DNA of 64,000 nt from an uncultured Oscillospiraceae bacterium (GTDB lineage Bacteria > Bacillota > Clostridia > Oscillospirales > Acutalibacteraceae), in assembly GCA_900541975.1 (NCBI GenBank), contig UQLR01000008.1, positions 35,499-99,498 on the forward strand, in the 5' to 3' direction. A model generated the notes under the pieces. It had not been told where the DNA came from. It did not search any database and saw only the letters and a list, made by a program, of their open reading frames with translations. This document shows, piece by piece, positions 1 to 7,726 of the stretch (its first letter is position 1; each line of letters opens with the position of its first letter). Position numbers and translations under genes: made by a program.

Positions 1-2
1 GC

Positions 3-95
3 AATGTTGCCGCCGCAGGCGAAAAAATGCCGCAAAAGTCTACTTACTTTTATCCAAAGCTGATTACGGGCCTTGTTCTAAATGAACTGGTATAA
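3..95 (+). CDS. C-terminal end of a DUF1015-like protein (5' end outside window)
   Basis: An open frame enters from the left edge and runs 30 codons to TAA at 93-95. Its tail reads [16 protein letters not shown], then VLNELV. From memory this resembles the conserved C-terminus of DUF1015 proteins (MPxKSTxFxPKLxxGL), whose function is unknown. A bidirectional terminator follows immediately, which fits the end of a real gene. Only the tail is visible, so the assignment is tentative. Confidence 0.5.
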   Translation, partial: NVAAAGEKMPQKSTYFYPKLITGLVLNELV

Positions 96-97
96 AC

Positions 98-136
98 CAA
101 AAGCCGTGAGGAGAGCCATCTTTCCCCACGGCTTTT
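98..136. terminator. Bidirectional terminator between the left-edge gene and thiT
   Basis: Inverted arms AAAAGCCGTG (98-107) and CACGGCTTTT (127-136) form a GC-rich stem flanked by A and T runs. It can serve the plus-strand gene ending at 95 and thiT ending at 155 on the minus strand. Confidence 0.8.
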
Positions 137-154
137 CATGAATCTGCTTTTGTT

Positions 155-799
155 TTAAGCTTGCACCGGTGCACCTGACAAAATCTGTTTTCTTACCGGC
201 CTGATTGACATTAGCACTACAGCGGCAACCAGAGAAATGACCGTTTCTGGCAGCATATAGCTTCCGTTATAGATCAAAGAATACAGCATAGCAAGCATAT
301 CTCCCGTAAAGTTATCCAAAATATACGCGCCTGTGCTGTTCGCCATTACGTCGCCAAAAAACCATTCCGCATAGCTTCCCCACAGGATAAACCCGGAAAG
401 GAAATGGCACAAATAGCGCAGCAGGCCCGTTACAACCGCGCCCAGCGCAAATGAAAGCGTCGGTCTTTTTATAACCCGTTTAAACATGCCCGCAAGTCCC
501 AACACGGCAAACGCGGCAATATAATCCAAAAAGGCCATCAGCACAATGTTAAAGCCGGTAAGCCCCGCAAACGCCTGGCTGGTGGTCGCGCCCAGAACCG
601 CCTGTAAAACACCAAAAACCGTGCCGCATAAAAGGCCCCATCGAACACCGTACATATAACCCAGTACCATAACCGGCACCATGCTGAACAGGGTAATAGA
701 ACCCCCGTAAGGCAGATCAAACACCTTGATCATGGAAAGTACAGTCCCCAGTGCAATCAAAACACCGCTTGTAACCAGTCGCAACGTTTTCTTGTTCAT
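155..799 (-). CDS. thiT: Thiamine ECF transporter S component ThiT
   Basis: A 214-residue very hydrophobic protein with about six membrane segments, the size of the ThiT substrate-binding (S) component of ECF transporters. It would capture thiamine at the membrane and work with the shared EcfA/EcfA'/EcfT energising module, which is not in this window. The start MNKKTLRL at 799 is preferred over an upstream in-frame codon because a GGAGGA Shine-Dalgarno lies just upstream. The assignment is strengthened by a TPP riboswitch and its expression-platform terminator directly upstream on the same strand, so expression should drop when thiamine pyrophosphate is plentiful. It is a single-gene transcription unit ending at the terminator at 98-136. 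Confidence 0.92.
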   Translation of the reverse strand: MNKKTLRLVTSGVLIALGTVLSMIKVFDLPYGGSITLFSMVPVMVLGYMYGVRWGLLCGTVFGVLQAVLGATTSQAFAGLTGFNIVLMAFLDYIAAFAVLGLAGMFKRVIKRPTLSFALGAVVTGLLRYLCHFLSGFILWGSYAEWFFGDVMANSTGAYILDNFTGDMLAMLYSLIYNGSYMLPETVISLVAAVVLMSIRPVRKQILSGAPVQA

Positions 800-828
800 A
801 AAAGCATTCCTCCTTTTTCTACAAAAAC

Positions 829-861
829 ACAAATAAAAAACCGTACGGGATTCCGTACGGC
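829..861 (-). terminator. Expression-platform terminator of the thiT TPP riboswitch
   Basis: On the minus strand the arms CCGTACGG (853-860 and 841-848) are followed by TTTTTTATTT. The hairpin lies between the riboswitch aptamer and the thiT start, the position expected of a ligand-controlled intrinsic terminator. Confidence 0.85.
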
Positions 862-894
862 GTACAATCTTCTGCTTTATTTATTTTCATAAAA

Positions 895-980
895 CATACT
901 TCCTACGCCGGCATTATCCGTATCAGGTTAAAGGGTTACGCTTCTGCGTTCTCAGCCGATTTGTTCAGCACCCCTGCAGT
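895..980 (-). ncRNA. TPP riboswitch (THI element)
   Basis: Read on the minus strand, the segment carries the conserved THI-box blocks in order: GGGGTGC, GGCTGAGA, AACCCTTTAACCTGAT, then GGATAATGCCGGCGTAGGA. These are the defining core sequences of the thiamine pyrophosphate aptamer. It lies upstream of thiT and is followed by a terminator hairpin. Confidence 0.96.
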
Positions 981-1053
981 TTTCAAGTGTTTTTGTCGAA
1001 GATAAGGATACTACATCCTGTGCCTTATGTCAAGGTAAAAAATTACAAAATGC

Positions 1054-1082
1054 TTGACATGGAACCTAATGCACGCTATAAT
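1054..1082 (+). promoter_or_regulatory. Consensus sigma-A promoter of the ylxM-ffh-rpsP-khpA operon
   Basis: TTGACA at 1054-1059 and TATAAT at 1077-1082 are both perfect consensus hexamers with an ideal 17-bp spacer. Transcription should start near 1089. Confidence 0.9.
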
Positions 1083-1088
1083 GGCAAG

Positions 1089-1111
1089 GTGTAAAGAAAA
1101 AAACTTTACAC
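1089..1111 (+). promoter_or_regulatory. Inverted repeat at the predicted transcription start
   Basis: GTGTAAAG (1089-1096) and CTTTACAC (1104-1111) are perfect inverted arms around a run of seven A. The repeat begins at the predicted first transcribed base, so it could be a 5'-end RNA hairpin or a DNA operator. No known binding family is recognised. Confidence 0.5.
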
Positions 1112-1137
1112 ATGATACAGATACCGGGAGTACCGTT

Positions 1138-1500
1138 ATGGAAAAAAACCTGCAAATCTCTTTTCTTTTAGATTTTTACGGAGAACTTTTATCGCCCAGA
1201 CAAAGAGAGATTACAGACAGTTATTATAACAATGACCTTTCCCTGGGCGAAATTTCCGCCAATACGGGCATTACCAGGCAAGCTGTGCGAGATATCGTAA
1301 AACGCACGGAACTGGCTCTGTTTGAAATGGAAGAAAAGCTGGGGCTTTGCAGCCGTTTTGAAAGCATGCAAAGCGGCCTTGCAAAAATTGAGGAACACGC
1401 CCGCACGATACAGGCGTATAACAAAACAAAGTACCAGGATGAGATTGTGTCGGATAATATTACACAAATTTTAAGTACTGTCAACAATCTGCAGGAATAA
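1138..1500 (+). CDS. ylxM: YlxM-family helix-turn-helix protein, SRP-associated (UPF0122)
   Basis: A 120-residue protein that begins MEKNLQISFLLDFYGELLS and contains a sigma-like helix-turn-helix (LSLGEISANTGITRQAVRDI, about residues 33-52), as in the YlxM/p13 family. Family members are encoded upstream of ffh and are linked to the signal recognition particle; the streptococcal homologue stimulates SRP GTPase activity. The ATG at 1138 was chosen because GGGAG precedes it and family members start here; the in-frame upstream codons overlap the promoter. It is the first gene of the operon, with ffh starting 25 bases downstream. Confidence 0.88.
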   Translation: MEKNLQISFLLDFYGELLSPRQREITDSYYNNDLSLGEISANTGITRQAVRDIVKRTELALFEMEEKLGLCSRFESMQSGLAKIEEHARTIQAYNKTKYQDEIVSDNITQILSTVNNLQE

Positions 1501-1525
1501 AATTGGTGCCGAAAGGGTGATTTCG

Positions 1526-2884
1526 TTGGCATTTGAAGGATTGTCAGATAAACTCAGCGCAGCTTTTAAAAAGCTGCGTTCCAAGGGAAAGCTCAGCGAA
1601 GCAGACGTAAAAGAAGCCATGCGGCAGGTGCGTCTTGCACTTTTAGAGGCGGACGTAAATTATAAAGTTGCAAAGGATTTTACCAATAAAGTAACACAGC
1701 GCGCAGTCGGCGCCGACGTAATGGAAAGCCTCACGCCCGCGCAGATGGTTGTAAAAATTGTAAATGAAGAGCTCACAGAACTGATGGGCGGCGAAAAGGC
1801 ACGGCTTTCTACAGCGTCAAAGCCCCCTACTGTCCTTATGCTTTGCGGCCTGCAGGGCTCCGGTAAAACCACACACGCAGGTAAGCTTGCGCTCATGCTC
1901 AAAAAGCAGGGGCACCGCCCGCTTTTAACTGCGTGCGACATCTACCGCCCCGCGGCCATTAACCAGCTGCAGGTTGTCGGTTCCAAAGCCGGCGTGCCTG
2001 TTTTTGAAATGGGCAAGGAAAATCCCATAAAAATTGTAAAAGCAGCTATCCGCCACGCGCGCGACCACGGAAACGACATGGTTATCCTGGACACGGCCGG
2101 CCGTCTTCATATTGACGAAGCGCTGATGGAAGAACTAAAAAATATTAAAGCGGAAGTAGAACCCCAGGAAATTTTGCTTGTGGTAGACGCTATGACCGGC
2201 CAGGACGCTGTAAACGTTGCAAAATCGTTTAACGAACTGCTGGACATTACCGGCGTAATTTTAACAAAGCTTGACGGCGATACAAGAGGCGGCGCGGCTC
2301 TTTCGGTAAAGGCTGTAACAGGCCGGCCGATTAAATTTGCCGGTACGGGCGAAAAACTGGAGGATCTGGAGGTTTTCCACCCGGACAGAATGGCCAGCAG
2401 GATTCTGGGAATGGGCGACGTCTTAACGCTCATTGAAGAAGCGGAAAGTAAAATTGATCAAAAAAAGGCCGAACAGCTTGCCGACAAAATGGCCAAAAAC
2501 CAGATGAATTTAAACGACATGCTCGATCAGTTCCAGCAGATCAAAAAAATGGGCCCGCTTAAATCGATTTTGTCAAAGCTCCCCGGCGTTGATAAGCAGA
2601 TAGAAAACGTAGACATAGACGACCGGATTATGGACCGCAACGCGGCGATCATTCTTTCCATGACGCCGCAGGAAAGATTAACTCCTTCGCTGCTCAACGC
2701 CTCACGCAAGCGCAGGATCGCTGCAGGCTGCGGCATGAAGGTAGAAGACGTAAACCGTCTTTTAAAGCAGTTTGAGCAGATGCAAAAGATGATGAAGCAA
2801 TTTTCCGGCAGAAACGGCAAAAAGAAAAGGAAAATGCGCGGCCTTCCAGGCCTTGGGGGCCCTATGGGGCCGATGGGCATGTAA
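1526..2884 (+). CDS. ffh: Signal recognition particle protein Ffh (SRP54)
   Basis: A 452-residue protein with the N, G and M domains of SRP54. The P-loop GLQGSGKTT is near residues 108-116, the G3 motif DTAGRLH and the G4 motif TKLDGD follow, and the C-terminal third is a methionine-rich M domain ending in a Gly-Pro-Met tail (PGLGGPMGPMGM). It binds signal peptides and 4.5S RNA and targets ribosomes to the membrane with FtsY. A TTG start at 1526 gives the family-typical MAFEGLSDKL and sits 8 nt after GAAAGGG; an in-frame GTG at 1517 overlaps that site and is less likely. Confidence 0.96.
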   Translation: MAFEGLSDKLSAAFKKLRSKGKLSEADVKEAMRQVRLALLEADVNYKVAKDFTNKVTQRAVGADVMESLTPAQMVVKIVNEELTELMGGEKARLSTASKPPTVLMLCGLQGSGKTTHAGKLALMLKKQGHRPLLTACDIYRPAAINQLQVVGSKAGVPVFEMGKENPIKIVKAAIRHARDHGNDMVILDTAGRLHIDEALMEELKNIKAEVEPQEILLVVDAMTGQDAVNVAKSFNELLDITGVILTKLDGDTRGGAALSVKAVTGRPIKFAGTGEKLEDLEVFHPDRMASRILGMGDVLTLIEEAESKIDQKKAEQLADKMAKNQMNLNDMLDQFQQIKKMGPLKSILSKLPGVDKQIENVDIDDRIMDRNAAIILSMTPQERLTPSLLNASRKRRIAAGCGMKVEDVNRLLKQFEQMQKMMKQFSGRNGKKKRKMRGLPGLGGPMGPMGM

Positions 2885-2956
2885 CAGCGTATTCACCCAA
2901 TAGGTAAAAAACTGATTGGTGAAGATATAGCAATATTTTTACGGAGGTGAAAAGAT

Positions 2957-3202
2957 ATGGCAGTAAAGATCCGGCTGCGCCGCATGGGCGCAAAAAAGTC
3001 GCCCTTTTACCGCATTGTTGTAGCAGATTCCAGATATCCGCGCGACGGCCGCTTTATTGAAGAAATCGGTTATTATAACCCCCTTACGGACCCCAATGAA
3101 TTCAAAGTGGACGCCGACAAGGTAAAAAGCTGGATTGCAAACGGTGCACAACCGACCGACACAGTAAAAGCTTTGCTTAAGAAAAACAACGTAATTGAAT
3201 AA
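2957..3202 (+). CDS. rpsP: 30S ribosomal protein S16
   Basis: An 81-residue basic protein beginning [20 protein letters not shown], the signature N-terminus of S16, with the conserved [14 protein letters not shown] segment. It is a component of the small ribosomal subunit. An ACGGAGGTG Shine-Dalgarno precedes the ATG. It lies between ffh and khpA, the usual Firmicutes order. Confidence 0.97.
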   Translation: MAVKIRLRRMGAKKSPFYRIVVADSRYPRDGRFIEEIGYYNPLTDPNEFKVDADKVKSWIANGAQPTDTVKALLKKNNVIE

Positions 3203-3220
3203 GGAAAGAAGGTTTCTTAC

Positions 3221-3454
3221 ATGCAGGAATTATTAATGACAATTGCCAAAGGTCTTGTGGAAAATCCCGACCAGGTTTCTGTAGAGGCTGACGAACCCAA
3301 CGAAGAGGGTATCATCGTATACCACATTCATGTTGCAGAGGACGACATGGGCAGAATTATCGGCAAGCAGGGGCGCATCGCAAAGGCTATCCGCACGGTT
3401 GCCCGTTCCGCTGCCGTCAGGAACAATACAAAAGTCATGGTAGAAATCGACTGA
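3221..3454 (+). CDS. khpA: KH-domain RNA-binding protein KhpA (YlqC)
   Basis: A 77-residue single KH-domain protein with the GxxG loop in GRIIGKQGRIAKAIR near residues 44-58. KhpA pairs with KhpB/Jag as a small RNA chaperone linked to cell division and elongation. Its position directly after rpsP is the classical location. In most Firmicutes rimM, trmD and rplS follow; here a strong terminator follows instead, and an unrelated ABC-F gene comes next. Confidence 0.93.
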   Translation: MQELLMTIAKGLVENPDQVSVEADEPNEEGIIVYHIHVAEDDMGRIIGKQGRIAKAIRTVARSAAVRNNTKVMVEID

Positions 3455-3465
3455 TTTCTGAACCG

Positions 3466-3504
3466 GAAAAGCGGCGGGGGCTTTCCCGCCGCTTTTCTTT
3501 TTTC
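3466..3504 (+). terminator. Terminator of the ylxM-khpA operon
   Basis: AAAAGCGGCGGG and CCCGCCGCTTTT form a perfect long stem with a short loop, followed by CTTTTTTC. It begins just after the khpA stop. Confidence 0.93.
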
Positions 3505-3548
3505 ACGCGGCTTTTCCAGCAATCTCTGTGTGTTGCGCTTTATGCTTC

Positions 3549-3577
3549 TTGACTTCCGCTTTTTATTTGGTTATACT
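3549..3577 (+). promoter_or_regulatory. Promoter of the ABC-F gene leader transcript
   Basis: TTGACT (3549-3554), a 17-bp spacer and TATACT (3572-3577). The predicted transcript starts near 3584, giving a leader of about 260 nt before the ABC-F start codon. Confidence 0.8.
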
Positions 3578-3608
3578 ATATCCAAAATTATTGGTTTGAG
3601 GTGAAAAG

Positions 3609-3629
3609 ATGCGTATATTTTCCTGCTGA
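3609..3629 (+). CDS. Putative 6-residue leader peptide MRIFSC of the ABC-F attenuator
   Basis: ATG at 3609 is preceded by GAGGTG at 5-nt spacing and followed by five sense codons and TGA, giving MRIFSC. Short, well-translated leader ORFs ahead of antibiotic-resistance ABC-F genes are known to sense stalled ribosomes and relieve a downstream terminator. Function here is inferred from position and the strong ribosome binding site. Confidence 0.6.
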   Translation: MRIFSC

Positions 3630-3656
3630 TATAACGTATGTACCATACAGCGCTGC

Positions 3657-3682
3657 AAACAGACGGGCTTGTCCGTCTGTTT
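3657..3682 (+). promoter_or_regulatory. Leader hairpin in the ABC-F 5' UTR
   Basis: AAACAGACGG (3657-3666) and CCGTCTGTTT (3673-3682) form a perfect 10-bp stem with a 6-nt loop, 28 nt downstream of the leader ORF stop. It may compete with the terminator-forming segment when the leader ribosome stalls; the alternative pairings were not resolved. Confidence 0.6.
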
Positions 3683-3785
3683 GGTGTTGCGCCCTGCAGG
3701 AAAGTTTTGCTCTTTTACCCGAAAGATATAATATATATGACCTCTCCTCTGGTCCGGCAGGGACTGGCTCTGTGTATTTTTACGG

Positions 3786-3825
3786 GCTGCAGAAAGCAAC
3801 TTTTCTGCAGCTCTATTTTATTTTT
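3786..3825 (+). terminator. Attenuator terminator immediately upstream of the ABC-F gene
   Basis: GCTGCAGAAA (3786-3795) pairs perfectly with TTTCTGCAGC (3802-3811) and is followed by TCTATTTTATTTTT. It lies inside the leader, before the ABC-F Shine-Dalgarno AGGAG at about 3828, so it must be bypassed for expression. This is the hallmark of transcriptional attenuation. Confidence 0.85.
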
Positions 3826-3842
3826 ACAGGAGCTGATCACCT

Positions 3843-5324
3843 ATGTCTCTTATAAACATCTGCCATCTTACCTTTTCTTATGAAGGCAGCTTTGATACAA
3901 TTTTTGAGGATGTGTCTTTTCAAATTGACACCGACTGGAAGCTTGGCTTTATCGGCCGCAACGGACGCGGAAAAACAACCTTCCTGCAACTGTTGACAGG
4001 CAAATACGGGTATAGCGGTTCCATAAGCAAAAGTGGCGTCGAATTCGGCTATTTCCCATTTACCGTTGCAGATCCATACCAAAACACGCTGGAAATTGCG
4101 CAGGATGTTCTACCCTGCCGCCCACTTTGGCAGATAACGCGCGAGCTGTCTTTGCTAGACTTGGACGATGAGGTCCTGTACCGTCCGTTTATAACGCTTT
4201 CACAAGGGGAACAGACAAAGGTATTGCTTGCCGTTTTGTTTTTAAAGGAAAACTGTTTTCTTTTAATTGATGAGCCGACAAACCATCTGGATGCTTCTTC
4301 CAGGCAAAAAGTATGCAGCTATTTAAAGAATAAAAAGGGATTTATTTTGGTTTCTCATGACCGTGCATTTCTTGACGGCTGCGTGGACCATATTCTTTCA
4401 ATCAATCGCAGCAACCTGGAAATACAAAAGGGAAACTTTTCCTCGTGGTATCAAAACAAGCAGCAACGCGACCATTTTGAACTGGCAGAAAACGAAAAAC
4501 TAAAAAAAGAAATCAATCGCCTAAATCAATCCGCCCGGCGTACAGCCAACTGGTCCAACGCCGTTGAAAAGACAAAGTACGGAACAAAAAATTCCGGGCT
4601 GCGCCCGGACAGAGGATATATTGGACATAAATCGGCCAAAATGATGCAGCGTACAAAAGCAATAGAACAACGCAGGCAGAGCGCGGTTGAAAGCAAGCAA
4701 AAGCTTTTAAAAAATCTGGAGCAGGCAGACAGCCTGTCATTACACCCCTTAGCATACCATACAAACCGTCTAGCCGTATTACAGAACGTTTCCATTTTTT
4801 ATAAGCAAAAGCTTGTTTGCAAAGATGTAAGCTTTACCATTACGCAGGGAGACCGCATTGCCCTGCAGGGAAAAAACGGTAGCGGAAAATCCAGTGTTTT
4901 AAAACTGATAAATGGAACACCTGTTTTCTATACGGGCAGCCTTCATATTGGCAGCCAGGTTAAAATTTCCTATGTACCGCAGGACACATCTTTTTTACAG
5001 GGGGATCTTTCTTCCTATGCCGCACAGCATCAAATAGATGAAAGCCTTTTTAAGGCGATCCTTCGCAAGCTCGATTTTGCACGCACACAATTTGAAAAGG
5101 ATATGCATACTTTCAGCGCCGGACAAAAGAAAAAGGTCTTGCTTGCAAAAAGCCTGTGCGAAAGGGCACACCTGTACATCTGGGACGAACCGCTGAATTA
5201 TATAGACGTCTTTTCCCGTATGCAAATAGAAGCGTTACTCAAAAGCTGTGCGGCAACCGTGCTTTTTGTTGAACACGATCTGTCCTTTACAGAAAATATC
5301 GCGACCAGGATCATACGGTTATAA
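3843..5324 (+). CDS. ABC-F ribosomal protection protein, Lsa-type
   Basis: A 493-residue soluble protein with two ABC ATPase domains and no membrane segments. Domain 1 has Walker A GRNGRGKTT (38-46), signature LSQGEQ (119-124) and Walker B LLIDEP (140-145). A charged inter-domain linker spans about 195-300 with the HKSAKMMQRTKAI stretch seen in Lsa/Vga-like proteins. Domain 2 has Walker A GKNGSGKSS (343-351), a divergent signature FSAGQKKK and Walker B LYIWDEP. Lsa-family ABC-F proteins bind the ribosomal E site and displace lincosamides, streptogramin A and pleuromutilins from the peptidyl transferase centre. Length and motifs fit Lsa best; the drug spectrum cannot be read from sequence. It is a single-gene unit with an attenuator leader and its own terminator. 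Confidence 0.88.
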   Translation: MSLINICHLTFSYEGSFDTIFEDVSFQIDTDWKLGFIGRNGRGKTTFLQLLTGKYGYSGSISKSGVEFGYFPFTVADPYQNTLEIAQDVLPCRPLWQITRELSLLDLDDEVLYRPFITLSQGEQTKVLLAVLFLKENCFLLIDEPTNHLDASSRQKVCSYLKNKKGFILVSHDRAFLDGCVDHILSINRSNLEIQKGNFSSWYQNKQQRDHFELAENEKLKKEINRLNQSARRTANWSNAVEKTKYGTKNSGLRPDRGYIGHKSAKMMQRTKAIEQRRQSAVESKQKLLKNLEQADSLSLHPLAYHTNRLAVLQNVSIFYKQKLVCKDVSFTITQGDRIALQGKNGSGKSSVLKLINGTPVFYTGSLHIGSQVKISYVPQDTSFLQGDLSSYAAQHQIDESLFKAILRKLDFARTQFEKDMHTFSAGQKKKVLLAKSLCERAHLYIWDEPLNYIDVFSRMQIEALLKSCAATVLFVEHDLSFTENIATRIIRL

Positions 5325-5339
5325 ATACCATGCAGGAGA

Positions 5340-5368
5340 AAAGGGCGTATGCAATGCATACGCCCTTT
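5340..5368. terminator. Bidirectional terminator between ABC-F and DUF1905 genes
   Basis: AAAGGGCGTATGC (5340-5352) and GCATACGCCCTTT (5356-5368) form a perfect 13-bp stem around the loop AAT. It lies between convergent genes and overlaps the last base pairs of the minus-strand DUF1905 gene. Confidence 0.88.
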
Positions 5369-5636
5369 ATATGCGCTCCTGTACAGTTACCTTTACCATA
5401 TCCCCCGGCTGCTTTCCAATCTGACGCCGTATGTCCTTTCGCAGCCCAACAATATACCCCGGCGTTTTCATCTTGACAAGGCTTCCGTCATACGGCACGC
5501 CGTCAAACGTAGCGTGTATCTTAACCCTTCCCTTGCCAAATTCTTTTTTTACATCAAAAGGAAAATGCACATAGGCGCCGTCTATATCGGGAACTTTTTC
5601 AATAATCGCCTGAAACACATACACCTTCCGGTCCAC
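5367..5636 (-). CDS. DUF1905 domain protein
   Basis: An 89-residue protein covering one DUF1905 domain, with typical segments [20 protein letters not shown] and [20 protein letters not shown]. The domain is a small beta-barrel of unknown function, sometimes fused to YdeI-like domains; here it stands alone. It starts with GTG behind a purine-rich AAAAAGGGG site. It follows the aminopeptidase gene by 49 nt on the same strand and may be cotranscribed with it. Confidence 0.85.
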   Translation of the reverse strand: MDRKVYVFQAIIEKVPDIDGAYVHFPFDVKKEFGKGRVKIHATFDGVPYDGSLVKMKTPGYIVGLRKDIRRQIGKQPGDMVKVTVQERI

Positions 5637-5685
5637 AAACCTGCCCCTTTTTCACTATTTGTCCAAAGCGCAAAACATAAAAAGG

Positions 5686-7089
5686 TCATTCGTTAAAAAA
5701 TACGAAAAACGCTTTATATGCCATATACACGTCTGTTTTTGAAACCACCTCAAACGGCGCATGCATCGAAAGCACAGGAACACCCAGATCCACTACATCT
5801 ACGTTCAAATTGGCAACATACTTTGCAATCGTTCCGCCGCCGCCCAGGTCTACTTTACCAAGCTCACCCGTTTGCCAGAGAATCTTTTCTTTATCAAGCA
5901 TCTGCCGGATCTGCGCCATAAATTCTGCAGAGGCGTCCGACGTTCCATATTTTCCGCCGTGCCCCGTATATTTTGTAATTACCACGCCTTTGTTAATATA
6001 GCTTGCATTATTGGCTTCAAATACGCTTGCATACGTGGGGTCGAAGGCCGCATTGACGTCTGCAGATAAGCACCGGCTTTTGGAAAGCACCCGATAACCC
6101 TCCTGCCCTTCACTTTTTGCGAGGTCAAAAATAAAATATTTCATAAAATCGCTTTGCATCCCTGTGTTGCCGTCGCTTCCCGTTTCCTCCTTGTCCACAA
6201 GCACCGTAACAACTGTATTTTTCGGTGCTTTGCAATGCAGCGCCGCCATCAATGCAGGATATGCGCACACGCGGTCGTCATGGCCATAACCGCCGATCAT
6301 ACTCCTGTCAAAGCCAACATCCCTTGCAGAAAACGCCGGCACAAGCTCCAACTCTGCAGACAGAAAATCTGCCTCCGTAATTCCATAGTTTTCATTAAGC
6401 AGCCGCATTATATTCAGCTTAACCAGTTCCGCTTCCTTATCGTCTTTGAACGGACGGCTTCCAACAAGTACGTTTAAATCCTCTCCTGTAAAGCTTTTTG
6501 CCATTGTTTTGGTCATCTGTTCCTGCGCCAAATGTGGCAGCAGATCCGTTACACAAAAGCAGGGATCCCCCGCTTTTTCGCCCAGGCAAACGCGGATGGC
6601 TTCTCCGTTCTTCAAAACAACCGTGCCGTGTAGCGCAAGCGGGATCGCCGCCCACTGGTACTTTTTAATTCCACCGTAATAATGCGTCTTAAACAAAGCA
6701 AGGTCGTTTGCCTCATAAAGCGGGTTGGGCTTTAAATCCAGCCTCGGGGAATCTATATGCGCAATGGCAAGGCGCACGCCATTTTTACAGCCTTCTGTAC
6801 CGATCACTGCAAGCAAAATATTTTTGTTTCTGTTTATCGTATAAATTCTGTCGCCGGCGCTGTACCTTTTATCAGGGTCAAACTGCACAAAACCAGCCTG
6901 CTCCGCAAGGCTTATTGCTGTCTGTACTGCTTCTCGTTCCGTTTTCGCCTGGTCTAAAAAAACCTTATACGGTTCACAAAAGGCGTCCGCTGCTTCTATC
7001 TGCGAAGACTCCAGCGTAGACACACCGTTTTTTTTGTCTAAAAACAGCGCTTCCTTTAAAAGCGCCGCTTTTGTTTTTTCTTCTGCCAT
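5686..7089 (-). CDS. M18-family metal-dependent aminopeptidase
   Basis: A 467-residue protein with the metal-binding landmarks of the M18 family: AHIDSPRLDLKP (His near 111), the DKEETGSDGNTGMQS segment containing catalytic Glu and metal Asp residues, and a late HAPFEV motif. M18 enzymes are dodecameric cytosolic aminopeptidases with two zinc or cobalt ions per subunit that release N-terminal residues, often acidic or neutral. The ATG at 7089 has AAAGGATGG upstream. It lies at the 3' end of the run hflX to DUF1905, all on the minus strand. Confidence 0.92.
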   Translation of the reverse strand: MAEEKTKAALLKEALFLDKKNGVSTLESSQIEAADAFCEPYKVFLDQAKTEREAVQTAISLAEQAGFVQFDPDKRYSAGDRIYTINRNKNILLAVIGTEGCKNGVRLAIAHIDSPRLDLKPNPLYEANDLALFKTHYYGGIKKYQWAAIPLALHGTVVLKNGEAIRVCLGEKAGDPCFCVTDLLPHLAQEQMTKTMAKSFTGEDLNVLVGSRPFKDDKEAELVKLNIMRLLNENYGITEADFLSAELELVPAFSARDVGFDRSMIGGYGHDDRVCAYPALMAALHCKAPKNTVVTVLVDKEETGSDGNTGMQSDFMKYFIFDLAKSEGQEGYRVLSKSRCLSADVNAAFDPTYASVFEANNASYINKGVVITKYTGHGGKYGTSDASAEFMAQIRQMLDKEKILWQTGELGKVDLGGGGTIAKYVANLNVDVVDLGVPVLSMHAPFEVVSKTDVYMAYKAFFVFFNE

Positions 7090-7135
7090 ATCCTATCCAT
7101 CCTTTCAAGCTTTATTCTTACCGGTTACACTGCCG

Positions 7136-7726
7136 TTATAATCGATAAAGCTGTTTATATTTTTCTTTGGCGTTTTCCACTTTCACCACGTACTCTGCCG
7201 TTTCCGGGTAAGGGATATACGTCAGGCTTTTTCCATCATCCGAATATGCATTGTCGGAAAGCCACTGGTCCACCGCTCCAAAGCCGGCGTTATATGCGGC
7301 TACTGCAGTTTCCTCCGGTTCATACCGCTCCAGAAGAAATTTTAAGAACATTGTACCATATTCTATATTGACCTGCGGGTCGTACAGCATTTCCGTCTCC
7401 ATGGTAACTTCCCCGTTATAATAGGTTTGCAGCCATTCAAACGTTTCGGGGATGATCTGCATAAGCCCAAGCGCGCCGGCGCTGGAACCCGCATCCGGGT
7501 CAAAACCGCTTTCGGTCCGGATCACCGCGTAAATCAACGCCTGATCCACCCCGTATTCCCAGGCAGCCGCTTCAATCTCATCCTGGTATTTCATCGGATA
7601 CGCCGCCTTTTCAAAATCATTGCCGGCGCTTAAAAACGCATAAAATGCCACCATTATGGCAATGGCTGTAAATAAAATCGTTGCTGCCAGCACGATCATC
7701 CCTGTTTTTTTCTTTTTCCTAACCAT
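7136..7726 (-). CDS. Lytic transglycosylase (SLT domain), membrane-anchored
   Basis: A 196-residue protein with a basic cytoplasmic start (MVRKKKK), one membrane segment at about residues 8-31 and an extracytoplasmic SLT goose-lysozyme-like domain. The catalytic Glu lies in IRTESGF, followed by GALGLMQI and AAYNAGFGAVDQW, the diagnostic motifs of the family. It would cleave peptidoglycan glycan strands outside the membrane. The ATG at 7726 overlaps the end of coaE and has GGGCG six bases upstream; a GTG at 7732 is the alternative. The overlap implies translational coupling to coaE. Confidence 0.9.
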   Translation of the reverse strand: MVRKKKKTGMIVLAATILFTAIAIMVAFYAFLSAGNDFEKAAYPMKYQDEIEAAAWEYGVDQALIYAVIRTESGFDPDAGSSAGALGLMQIIPETFEWLQTYYNGEVTMETEMLYDPQVNIEYGTMFLKFLLERYEPEETAVAAYNAGFGAVDQWLSDNAYSDDGKSLTYIPYPETAEYVVKVENAKEKYKQLYRL

